A stretch of 9,195 nucleotides of DNA, taken from NCBI GenBank assembly GCA_023429685.1, contig JAEZDF010000064.1, forward strand, positions 1 through 9,195, written 5' to 3'. A program made the translations under genes and the position numbers. This document shows, in pieces, positions 1-6,285 of the stretch. The notes beneath the pieces are model-generated. The model was not told where the DNA came from, did not search any database, and saw nothing but the letters and a program-made list of their open reading frames with translations. Source of the stretch: Bacillota bacterium. GTDB taxonomy: Bacteria; Bacillota; Clostridia; Oscillospirales; Ruminococcaceae. How positions within the stretch are numbered: position 1 is the first letter of the stretch; each line of letters opens with the position of its first letter.

Positions 1-314
1 TCGTCATCCTGTATTAAAGCGGCTGTGCCGGTGACGATAACGCTCTCGTAGCTGGTGTCCAGCTTCTCGGGCACCAAGTCTGCGCGCGTAACCACCACAA
101 ACGACACCTTTTGGTTTTGTGACAAGATAGAAAGCTTTACACCGTCCTTTGCGCAGTGGAAATACACGCAGCCCTTGTCCTTATCGTAGCAGTAGTTCAG
201 CGGCACGCCGTAGGGCTGCCCGTCTGCCGAAGCGGTGCACAGCACACCGTATTCGCCTTTTTCCAGTATCGCAAGCGCATCCTCTTTGGAGGTTAGATAT
301 TGTGGTCTGCTCAT
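1..314 (-). CDS. PNPOx/NimA-like flavin-binding protein (partial, C-terminus beyond window)
   Basis: Reading the minus strand from the ATG at 314-312 gives 104 uninterrupted codons to the window edge, so the C-terminus is missing. The protein starts MSRPQYLTSKEDALAILEKG and contains the pattern of the pyridoxamine 5'-phosphate oxidase-like split-barrel family: YGVLCTASADGQPYGVPLNY at about residues 22-41, then VYFHCAKDGVK and later YESVIVTGTA. In this family (NimA-type, often annotated as 5-nitroimidazole resistance or general FMN-binding reductase) the barrel binds flavin and the protein is a soluble cytoplasmic dimer. The real substrate is unknown here. A purine-rich ribosome site (AAGGATAAGGA on the minus strand) lies upstream. 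Only 49 bases separate it from the CPBP gene on the same strand, with no strong terminator between, so the two are probably co-transcribed. Family assignment is secure; specific function is not. Confidence 0.88.
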   Translation of the reverse strand, partial: MSRPQYLTSKEDALAILEKGEYGVLCTASADGQPYGVPLNYCYDKDKGCVYFHCAKDGVKLSILSQNQKVSFVVVTRADLVPEKLDTSYESVIVTGTAALIQDD

Positions 315-363
315 TGTATTTAATCCTTATCCTTTTTATTAGATTTATGTATTCCTAAAAAAC

Positions 364-1029
364 TTACTGTAAGACAGCGGCGAGCATGATGTGCAAAAAC
401 AGCCCCGGTACACAGTTTTTCGAGAGCAGGCGGGCAAACCCGGTAATCAGCCCCACTGTTAGCCCAAGTACGGCGTTGGTGATTACCGCCATGGTGAAAT
501 CCACCGCAGAAAACGCTTGATCAAACAGCCACATATCCCCATATCCCGCACGCCATACTGCAAATAACAGGGCGGTGAGCATACATACCGTTATCTCGGG
601 CTTAAAGCTTTTGCGCAGCCGAGCCCAAACATACCCCCGAAACACAAACTCTTCAAATACCGGAATAATAACACCGGTATACAGCAAACCCACAATGGAG
701 GCAACAGAAAAATCCATTGTCTTTAGCGGAGAAAGCAACAGCACAAACACCGTAAAGCAGGCGGACGCAATGTACAATACACGGTCCTTGCTGCTGGTGA
801 ATGCGGGCAACAGGTAAAGCTTAATTCGCCAAAAACGCGCAAGGGCAAGCAGCAGAGCGCATAGCGCCGACAGCACGATAAATGCGGCTGTCTCGGCAAG
901 CTGTGCGTTTACCTGAACATCGGAGCCGATGCGGGAAACCAAGAACCATCGAATCGCCTGCAAGAATACAAGCAAAACCAGAACGTTTACAAGCGTGCGA
1001 AACGGCGCACGCGTTTTTTTGTCCGCCAT
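364..1029 (-). CDS. CPBP (Abi/CAAX-like) family intramembrane protein with degenerate second catalytic motif
   Basis: This is a 221-residue, strongly hydrophobic protein with roughly six membrane segments (about 12-30, 45-64, 83-100, 108-124, 144-158 and 180-200). The first CPBP glutamic protease motif, EExxxR, is intact as EEFVFR at residues 126-131. The second motif, normally FxxxH, reads FAVWR at 156-160, so arginine replaces the expected histidine. The third motif keeps its histidine (H213), but the residue four positions on, usually Asn, is Ala217. Family members are intramembrane endopeptidases or bacteriocin self-immunity proteins; with this change, proteolysis may be lost. No bacteriocin gene is visible nearby. 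The ATG at 1029 is preceded on the minus strand by a GGAAG ribosome site about 8 bases away. It is the first gene of a likely two-gene minus-strand operon with the PNPOx-like gene. Family assignment is good; activity is doubtful. Confidence 0.85.
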   Translation of the reverse strand: MADKKTRAPFRTLVNVLVLLVFLQAIRWFLVSRIGSDVQVNAQLAETAAFIVLSALCALLLALARFWRIKLYLLPAFTSSKDRVLYIASACFTVFVLLLSPLKTMDFSVASIVGLLYTGVIIPVFEEFVFRGYVWARLRKSFKPEITVCMLTALLFAVWRAGYGDMWLFDQAFSAVDFTMAVITNAVLGLTVGLITGFARLLSKNCVPGLFLHIMLAAVLQ

Positions 1030-1112
1030 ACACAGTCTTCCTTTCCCTTAATATCGGTATGCAGGCAACCAAAAATCCAGATATCTTCACAGCGCGGGGC
1101 AGAACTTTTGGG

Positions 1113-1150
1113 TAGGTATAGCCTCATTATACCAAAAGAGTGGTTGTTGT
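1113..1150 (-). promoter_or_regulatory. Extended -10 promoter for the CPBP/PNPOx operon
   Basis: On the minus strand TATAAT (plus coordinates 1131-1126) is preceded by TGG, giving the extended -10 form TGGTATAAT. The -35 region at a spacing of 16-18 bases is poor (around TGGTACA), as extended -10 promoters tolerate. The predicted start near 1119 leaves a leader of about 90 bases before the ATG at 1029. I see no riboswitch structure in it. Confidence 0.6.
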
Positions 1151-1213
1151 ACCATATTTATTCACATTAGTTTAGTTAAAAACCACAAACATTGCGAAAT
1201 CTGCTTTAACAGC

Positions 1214-1242
1214 TTGCCAAAAACTGCAGGGATTTATATAAT
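1214..1242 (+). promoter_or_regulatory. Strong sigma-A-type promoter of putP
   Basis: TTGCCA at 1214-1219 and TATAAT at 1237-1242 are separated by exactly 17 bases. The predicted start is near 1249, giving a short leader of about 27 bases. The -10 box lies in a perfect 9-base tandem direct repeat (ATTTATATA at 1232-1240 and 1241-1249). It diverges from the CPBP promoter roughly 100 bases away. Confidence 0.75.
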
Positions 1243-1275
1243 TTATATAAGTTTTTACTATGAGGAGGAATTAAA

Positions 1276-2838
1276 ATGACTGGAAACGCCATTCAAATCC
1301 TGATCTCGATGGGCATGTATATGGTCATCATTATAGCGGTCGGGTTTGTAGTAGCGAAAAAATCCAACGAAAGCAGCGACAACTTCTTCTTGGGGGGAAG
1401 AAGCCTCGGACCGTGGGTGACCGCCATGAGTGCGGAGGCATCCGACATGAGCGGTTGGCTTCTGATGGGTCTGCCCGGTGTCGCGTATTGGTGCGGGCTC
1501 AGTGACGCAGTTTGGACCGCGATCGGTCTTGCCATCGGCACCTACATAAACTGGCTGCTTATTGCAAAGCGTCTGCGCCATTATTCGGTTGCGGCAAACG
1601 ATTCGATTACGTTACCCGACTTCTTCAGCAACCGCTTTAGAGAGAACAAGAAGGTTATTATGCTGATTTCAGCGGTGTTTATCCTTGTGTTCTTTACGGT
1701 ATACGCAGCAAGCTGTTTTGTAACCGTCGGCAAGCTGTTTTCCACCGTATTTGGGCTTAACTATCAGCTGATGATGATATTGGGCGCGGTATTTGTTATA
1801 TTTTACACCTTCCTCGGCGGCTTTCTTGCCGAGAGCATCAGCGATTTTATTCAGGGTATGTTGATGATTGTTGCATTGATTGCGGTTTTGATTGCGGGTG
1901 TGGTTGCCGCGGGCGGACCCGCCGGGGTGCTTGCAAACATCGAGCAGATACCCGGCTTCGTGAGCTTCTTCGGCATAGCATCGCCCGAGCTTGTGGATGG
2001 CGTACAGAAGCTGGACGCAGCGGGTGCGCCGGTGTTCGGTCCTGCGGGCGCATACGGATTCCTGACCATCCTTTCCACCATGTCGTGGGGTCTTGGCTAC
2101 TTTGGCATGCCGCAGGTTCTTCTGCGCTTTATGGCCATTCGCAAATCGTCCGAGATCAAAAAGTCCAGAATTATCGCAACCGTTTGGTGCGTCATCTCCC
2201 TGATTGCCGCAGTACTAATCGGTCTAATCGGAAGAGCGGCGTATCCCGCGGAGCTTTTGACCGCGTCGGGCGCGGAGGGTGTATTCATTCTGCTTAGCAC
2301 CCGTTTGATGCCCCCGCTGTTTGCGGGTGTTATGATGGCGGGCATTCTTGCCGCGACCATGAGCTCCTCTGACTCCTACCTGCTTATCGCGTCGAGCGCG
2401 GTGAGCAAGAATATCTATCAGGGCATATTTAAAAAGGACGCGTCGGATAAACAGGTAATGCTGTTTTCGCGCATCACGCTCATCGCCATTTCGCTCATTG
2501 GTGTTGTGATAGCACTTGATGAGAAAAGCATCATCTTCCAGGTGGTATCGTTTGCGTGGGCGGGCTTTGGTGCAACGTTTGGTCCGCTAATGATCTTCTC
2601 GTTGTTCTGGAAGCGTATGACCCGTGCCGGCGCTATCGCGGGTATGCTGGCGGGCGCAGGGATGGTCTTCTTGTGGAAACTCGTCATCCGTCCCGTCGGC
2701 GGAGTGTTTGGCATTTATGAGCTTTTGCCTGCATTCCTCTTCTCCTGCCTCGCCATCGTGTTGGTGTCGCTGCTTACAGCAAAGCCCTCTGCGGAAATTG
2801 AGGCAGAGTTTGAGAGCGTAAAGGCAATGAAAGACTAA
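1276..2838 (+). CDS. putP: Sodium/proline symporter (SSS family)
   Basis: This 520-residue inner-membrane protein imports proline with Na+. It matches the sodium:solute symporter family along its full length (E. coli PutP is about 502 residues). The hallmark ASDMSGWLLMGLPG lies at residues 55-68; Asp57 corresponds to the Na+-site Asp55 of E. coli PutP, in the first core helix. Other family landmarks are the WGLGYFGMPQVLLRFMAI stretch near residues 273-290 and the GILAATMSSSDSYLLIASS signature near 358-376, where SSS members supply Na+-coordinating Ser/Thr residues. Thirteen membrane segments are expected. The start is supported by GAGGAGGAA at 1262-1270, about 6 bases before the ATG. It is monocistronic: its own promoter lies upstream, and a new promoter begins about 25 bases after the stop. 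No proline-degradation genes are adjacent, so proline may serve as nutrient, Stickland substrate or osmolyte. A related amino-acid substrate cannot be excluded. Confidence 0.92.
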   Translation: MTGNAIQILISMGMYMVIIIAVGFVVAKKSNESSDNFFLGGRSLGPWVTAMSAEASDMSGWLLMGLPGVAYWCGLSDAVWTAIGLAIGTYINWLLIAKRLRHYSVAANDSITLPDFFSNRFRENKKVIMLISAVFILVFFTVYAASCFVTVGKLFSTVFGLNYQLMMILGAVFVIFYTFLGGFLAESISDFIQGMLMIVALIAVLIAGVVAAGGPAGVLANIEQIPGFVSFFGIASPELVDGVQKLDAAGAPVFGPAGAYGFLTILSTMSWGLGYFGMPQVLLRFMAIRKSSEIKKSRIIATVWCVISLIAAVLIGLIGRAAYPAELLTASGAEGVFILLSTRLMPPLFAGVMMAGILAATMSSSDSYLLIASSAVSKNIYQGIFKKDASDKQVMLFSRITLIAISLIGVVIALDEKSIIFQVVSFAWAGFGATFGPLMIFSLFWKRMTRAGAIAGMLAGAGMVFLWKLVIRPVGGVFGIYELLPAFLFSCLAIVLVSLLTAKPSAEIEAEFESVKAMKD

Positions 2839-2863
2839 TTTTTAGCAGGGTATGGAATATAAA

Positions 2864-2892
2864 TTGACAACCTATTAACACAATAGTATAAT
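2864..2892 (+). promoter_or_regulatory. Perfect-consensus sigma70/sigma-A promoter
   Basis: TTGACA (2864-2869) and TATAAT (2887-2892) match both consensus hexamers exactly with the optimal 17-base spacer. The predicted start is about A2899. Only about 4 transcribed bases later a long hairpin with a T-tract begins (2903). The promoter is the only clear one between putP and the chemoreceptor gene, so it either drives that gene through the hairpin or makes a very short RNA. Confidence 0.85.
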
Positions 2893-2898
2893 TTAATG

Positions 2899-2949
2899 AG
2901 ACAACGGTGTCGATATCCGCGTTTATTGCGGATATCGACACCGTTTTTT
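2899..2949 (+). ncRNA. Candidate ~50-nt hairpin RNA (attenuated leader or sRNA)
   Basis: This is inferred from the consensus promoter ending at 2892 and the terminator ending near 2949. Transcription starting near 2899 and stopping at the T-tract would give an RNA that is almost entirely one stem-loop. I recognise no RNA family in it. It may simply be the attenuated 5' end of the chemoreceptor mRNA. Confidence 0.35.
2903..2949 (+). terminator. 18-bp perfect hairpin plus T6: intrinsic terminator or attenuator
   Basis: The arms 2903-2920 and 2928-2945 are perfectly complementary over 18 bp (left arm AACGGTGTCGATATCCGC) around a 7-base loop, GTTTATT, and run into six T residues (2944-2949). This is a strong intrinsic terminator for plus-strand transcription. 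There is no T-run on the other side, so it should not work on the minus strand. It could end putP transcripts, but it also sits directly after the perfect promoter at 2864-2892, which would then yield an RNA of only about 50 bases. Confidence 0.85.
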
Positions 2950-3016
2950 GTATTTAAAGTAAGATATGGTTAATGAATTGGCTTTAATCGGGGGTAATTG
3001 ACTTTTTCATCATTTT

Positions 3017-4726
3017 ATGTTGGGGGGCGCTTCTAGGTTGAAAACGAATTCAAACACGTTACATCGTCGGTTTATCGCGTTTATACTCAGCCTGCTTTTG
3101 TTAACGACCGTTGTGATTGCTTTATGTGCCGTGCTACTTCCTATGTTTGGTGGGCAAGTATTGTTGTGTTGGGTTGTGGCGGCGGCAGGGCTTTTGCTTT
3201 GGGCGGCTGTGGCTGTAGTGCTGTACACAACCATGCTATTTCCACTGGCACGGGATTATGCCGACATTACAGAGACGTCCACACGGTTTGCGGATGGAAA
3301 CCTCGACACGGCAGAATCGTTACAGCATCGTCAGCTTACCGAGCTTTCGCAGTCACTTAGTGAGCTTGGATGCAGCATCAACGCTTATATACAGGACATT
3401 TCTGCGGTGCTTGCGCATCTGTCTGCGGGGGATATGACCGCGTCGCCTTCAGATGACTGCAGGTACTCGGCAGATTTCATGCCCATTAAAAACGCGCTTA
3501 CGAAGATAAGTCTGTCGCTGAACCAGACCTTTACCCAGATTAACGGACTGGTGGACGAGCTTTCGGGCATCGCATCCAATCTGCAAAACAGCGCAATGCT
3601 GCTTGCCGACGGCTCCGCCAACCAGTCCAGCGACATTGCAGCGCTCACCGAGGTGCTGGCGGACATTGACCGTCACACCGCGCAGAACGCGCAAAGCGCC
3701 TCTCTGGCGGCGGACAGTGCGTGCACCGCCAAGGACAAAACCCACGCCGGAAACGAGTATATGCAGCAGCTGCTCGGCGCCATGCAGGAGATAGCGGATG
3801 CTTCGGGTAGCATCTCAAGCATTATAAAGATTATTAACAGCATCGCGTTTCAAACCAATGTGCTCGCGCTCAACGCCTCGGTGGAAGCGGCCAGAGCGGG
3901 TGCAGCGGGCAAGGGCTTTGCGGTAGTGGCAAACGAGGTTAAGAATCTGGCGCTCAAAAGCGCGGATGCCGCAAAACAGACCGAGGCGCTAATCCATACG
4001 AGCGTGGATAAGGTAAACGGCGGCGCACAGCTTGCGCTGCAGACCGCCAAGGTGTTTGAGGATATCCGCGCCGCAGTTGACACCAACGCGGAACTAAGCG
4101 GTAAGATTGCCGAGCTATCCCAGACCCAAGCCCAGGATATTCGCCGGACAACGGTGCTGATTACAGACATTGCACAGATAGCGCAGAGCAACGCCGCCGG
4201 TGCGCAGGAAAGCGCAGCCGTCAGCGACCTGCTCAACACCCAGTCCGACCGGCTAAAGCAGCTGATGCGGCGTTTTCGGCTCAAGGGTTCGGTGCATACA
4301 AGCGAAGAAAAGGCGCGTGCCGAGCGGCTTGACCAGACTGCGTATGAGCTGATGGAAACACTCAAAACTGCACTGCAGGGCACCCAGCGGGAGGATTACG
4401 ACGGGCTGCTGCGCAAGTTTGTAAACCGCACCCAGGGCATTGAGTGCCTGTACCTTATCGCAAGCGACGGCATCCAGTCAAGCGCCACCGTCATGAGCAG
4501 CGAGGCAGAGCAGTCGGTCTGCGACGGCTTTACCCCCGCGCAGAGAGGCGACAACCACACCAAGAAAAAGTACTTCACCAAAGCGCTCGCACAAAACGGC
4601 GGCGTGTACCGCACCAGCGAGTACGTGTCCGGCGCGACCGGCGGTCTGTGCCGTACCTATGCCTGCGTTTGCCCGGCGGCTAAGGGTATCGAGGTCGTGT
4701 GCATCGATATGCAGTGCCTGATATAA
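3017..4726 (+). CDS. Methyl-accepting chemotaxis protein with C-terminal PDC/Cache-like domain
   Basis: This 569-residue chemoreceptor feeds ligand signals to CheA/CheW. Two membrane helices (about 19-44 and 48-70) are joined by only a few residues, so there is essentially no extracellular sensor. A HAMP-like linker follows (about 71-170), then the long coiled-coil signalling domain (about 170-420) with the conserved hairpin tip IAFQTNVLALNASVEAARAG near residues 276-295 and GKGFAVVANEV after it. The last 140 residues resemble a PDC/Cache-type sensor: GDNHTKKKYF (511-520) and YRTSEYVSGATGG (about 531-543) match the usual RDYSxRPYF and YVSxATG pattern. The sensor would therefore be cytoplasmic. 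There is no NWETF-like CheR tether at the C-terminus. The start is uncertain: ATG 3017 lacks a good ribosome site, and an in-frame TTG at 3038 sits after a G-run (3022-3027). No other chemotaxis genes are nearby. It ends at the terminator at 4765-4796. Confidence 0.88.
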   Translation: MLGGASRLKTNSNTLHRRFIAFILSLLLLTTVVIALCAVLLPMFGGQVLLCWVVAAAGLLLWAAVAVVLYTTMLFPLARDYADITETSTRFADGNLDTAESLQHRQLTELSQSLSELGCSINAYIQDISAVLAHLSAGDMTASPSDDCRYSADFMPIKNALTKISLSLNQTFTQINGLVDELSGIASNLQNSAMLLADGSANQSSDIAALTEVLADIDRHTAQNAQSASLAADSACTAKDKTHAGNEYMQQLLGAMQEIADASGSISSIIKIINSIAFQTNVLALNASVEAARAGAAGKGFAVVANEVKNLALKSADAAKQTEALIHTSVDKVNGGAQLALQTAKVFEDIRAAVDTNAELSGKIAELSQTQAQDIRRTTVLITDIAQIAQSNAAGAQESAAVSDLLNTQSDRLKQLMRRFRLKGSVHTSEEKARAERLDQTAYELMETLKTALQGTQREDYDGLLRKFVNRTQGIECLYLIASDGIQSSATVMSSEAEQSVCDGFTPAQRGDNHTKKKYFTKALAQNGGVYRTSEYVSGATGGLCRTYACVCPAAKGIEVVCIDMQCLI

Positions 4727-4764
4727 ACACAAATACTGCCTTCTACCCGGTTTATTGGGTTTTG

Positions 4765-4796
4765 AATGCGCGCGGAGCTTATCCGCGCGCATTTTT
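4765..4796 (+). terminator. Intrinsic terminator of the chemoreceptor gene
   Basis: Arms AATGCGCGCGGA (4765-4776) and TCCGCGCGCATT (4782-4793) form a perfect 12-bp GC-rich stem with a 5-base loop, GCTTA, ending in T5 (4792-4796). It lies 38 bases after the stop codon. A weaker ACCC/GGGT hairpin (4745-4760) followed by four Ts lies just before it. Confidence 0.88.
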
Positions 4797-4851
4797 ACGT
4801 CTCATCTATCTGAATTTGTAACGAAGATTCGTATTATGCCTCGCTTTTTAA

Positions 4852-4880
4852 TTGTCTGTTTTGCCCAGGCATGATACAAT
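4852..4880 (+). promoter_or_regulatory. Promoter of the GPH symporter-glucosidase operon
   Basis: TTGTCT (4852-4857) and TACAAT (4875-4880) have a 17-base spacer. The -10 box is preceded by TGA, an extended -10 TGn. The predicted start is near 4887, and the ATG is at 4930. Confidence 0.72.
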
Positions 4881-4888
4881 GGGTAAAA
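4859..4888. promoter_or_regulatory. Candidate operator: interrupted palindrome over the -10 box
   Basis: TTTTGCCCA (4859-4867) and TGGGTAAAA (4880-4888) are inverted repeats matching at 8 of 9 positions. Their centres are 21 bases apart, about two helical turns, so both half-sites face the same side of the DNA. They bracket the -10 box and reach the predicted start site, a position typical of repressor operators. No regulator gene lies in the window, so the binder is unknown. Confidence 0.4.
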
Positions 4889-4929
4889 GATTACAGCGTC
4901 GACCAAATTGATGTCTGGAGGAATGAGCA

Positions 4930-6285
4930 ATGGCAAAGCAGGTCTTTGAAACCACACGCTTAGAACGCCTCTCGTATGGCGGATTCTTTCTTGGGCAGAA
5001 CATCATCTACGCGCTTCAATTTCAGTTTTTAACCTACTTTTACACCGAGAGTGTGGGGCTTTCGCTTGCCGCTACGGCGGGTATGCTTTTGGTCTCCCGC
5101 CTGTGGGACATCTTTGACGACCCGCTGGTTGGCGCCATTGTGGATAAGCTAAACCTCAAAGGCGGAAAGTACCTGCCATGGCTCAGGCTTGTGACCTATA
5201 CGGTTCCGCTTTCGCTGGTGTTTGTGTTTTTTAACATTGGCACCATCTTTTCCGCAAGCGACGGGGCGAAGCTGGTGTTTGCGTATGTTACATATATCCT
5301 GTGGAGCGTGCTCTACACCTTCTCGGATTCCCCCATCTTCTCGCTTGCCACCGTAATGACCTCCCAGATGCACGAGCGCGACCGCTTAATCTCCTACGGC
5401 CGCTTTGCTGCTGCGCTTGCCGCTATTATGACGGCGGTGTTTATGTCGCTCAAGGGGGCGACAGGGTGGACGGGCGCGATTGCCATCTACATGGGGTTCT
5501 CGTTTCTTGTGATGTTTCCGCTGCAGTTTTTGGCGAAGGAACGCGTCAAGTATCAGCGCGGCGGGGATATATCGATTATTAAAATATTTGGATGCCTGCT
5601 AAAAAACAAGTATCTGCTTATCTATTACGTCGGTTTCTTTGCCATTAGCGCGGTGAACACGCTTCAACCCATCGCACCCTATTTCTGCAACTCGAATTTA
5701 GGCGACGAGGCGATGCTCACCATTGTAATGGGGCTGAGCGTTATACCCGTGCTAATCGCCGCACCAATGCTGCCGTTCTTTATCGCAAAATTCGGCAAAA
5801 AGATGCTTACCGTTTATACCTGTGCTGCCGCAATTGTTCTAAGCGTTGTTCAATTCTTTATGGGCTACGATAATTTTGTTCTGTTTTTGGCGTTAACCGC
5901 GGTTCGCGTACTTTGCATGCAGTTTCCGCTTCTAATCTATGGCATGTTTACCGCCGATTGCATCGAGTACGGCGCGTACGTCAACGGTGAGCGCACAGAG
6001 GCAATCGCCTTTTCGGTTCAGACGCTTGTCACCAAGCTGGGCGGTACGGTGTGCAACACCATCTGCCTGCAGATGCTGATATGGTTTGGGTATGTTCAGC
6101 AAAAACAATCACAAACGCAGGCGGCGCTTGACGGCATCTGGAAGATCCTCACGCTGGTGCCCATTGCGGGCTTTGCGGTTATGATTGTTATCATGCTGTT
6201 CTTCTACGAGCTCAGCGAGCAGGATGTCCAGAAGATTATGCTTATTAACCGCGGGGAGGAAACGAAGGAGGCACTGACCCTATGA
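4930..6285 (+). CDS. GPH-family (MelB-like) cation:sugar symporter
   Basis: This 451-residue membrane transporter belongs to the glycoside-pentoside-hexuronide:cation symporter family of the major facilitator superfamily, with about 12 membrane segments. The N-terminal SYGGFFLGQNIIYALQFQFL stretch and the RLWDIFDDPLVGAIVDK motif (residues 57-73) are characteristic. Asp60, Asp63 and Asp64 lie where MelB carries its cation-coupling aspartates (Asp55/Asp59 in the E. coli protein). The later CIEYGAYVNGERTEAIAFS segment (about 345-363) is also a family hallmark. The start is set by GGAGG at 4917-4921, 8 bases before the ATG. Its last four bases (ATGA) overlap the glucosidase start, so the two are translationally coupled and presumably share a substrate, most likely a short alpha-glucoside such as isomaltose, maltose or trehalose. 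Uptake as an unphosphorylated sugar is expected. The exact substrate and cation (Na+ or H+) cannot be read from the sequence. Confidence 0.9.
   Translation: MAKQVFETTRLERLSYGGFFLGQNIIYALQFQFLTYFYTESVGLSLAATAGMLLVSRLWDIFDDPLVGAIVDKLNLKGGKYLPWLRLVTYTVPLSLVFVFFNIGTIFSASDGAKLVFAYVTYILWSVLYTFSDSPIFSLATVMTSQMHERDRLISYGRFAAALAAIMTAVFMSLKGATGWTGAIAIYMGFSFLVMFPLQFLAKERVKYQRGGDISIIKIFGCLLKNKYLLIYYVGFFAISAVNTLQPIAPYFCNSNLGDEAMLTIVMGLSVIPVLIAAPMLPFFIAKFGKKMLTVYTCAAAIVLSVVQFFMGYDNFVLFLALTAVRVLCMQFPLLIYGMFTADCIEYGAYVNGERTEAIAFSVQTLVTKLGGTVCNTICLQMLIWFGYVQQKQSQTQAALDGIWKILTLVPIAGFAVMIVIMLFFYELSEQDVQKIMLINRGEETKEALTL

Noticed and set aside
357..373. CTTACTGTAAG palindrome with an A6 run, terminator-like on the minus strand between the CPBP and PNPOx genes
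   Set aside because: Only 4 base pairs can form with a 3-base loop; this is too weak to call a terminator, and it overlaps the CPBP stop codon.
1258..1581. 107-codon minus-strand frame over the putP start
   Set aside because: It lies antisense to the conserved N-terminus of putP, shows no recognisable motif, and would cover the putP ribosome site.
2896..2973. Short reading frame of 25 codons (ATG 2896 to TAA 2973) across the terminator hairpin
   Set aside because: The ATG lies at or before the predicted transcript start, has no ribosome site, and the frame is made largely of the hairpin arms; coincidence is more likely than a peptide.
2951..2985. Possible flagellar/chemotaxis sigma-D-type promoter before the chemoreceptor gene
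   Set aside because: A TAAA is present, but no GCCGATAT-like box occurs at the required spacing.
3850..4383. 177-codon minus-strand frame inside the chemoreceptor gene
   Set aside because: Its Ala/Ser-rich low-complexity protein is the typical antisense shadow of the coiled-coil coding region.
4821..4832. ACGAAGATTCGT short inverted repeat upstream of the sugar operon promoter
   Set aside because: Five-base arms are too short to argue for an operator by themselves, and they are not placed at the promoter elements.
4890..4905. Possible catabolite-responsive element (cre) ATTACAGCGTCGACCA near the sugar operon start
   Set aside because: It mismatches several fixed positions of the cre consensus (TGNAANCGNWNNCA), so it is not supported.
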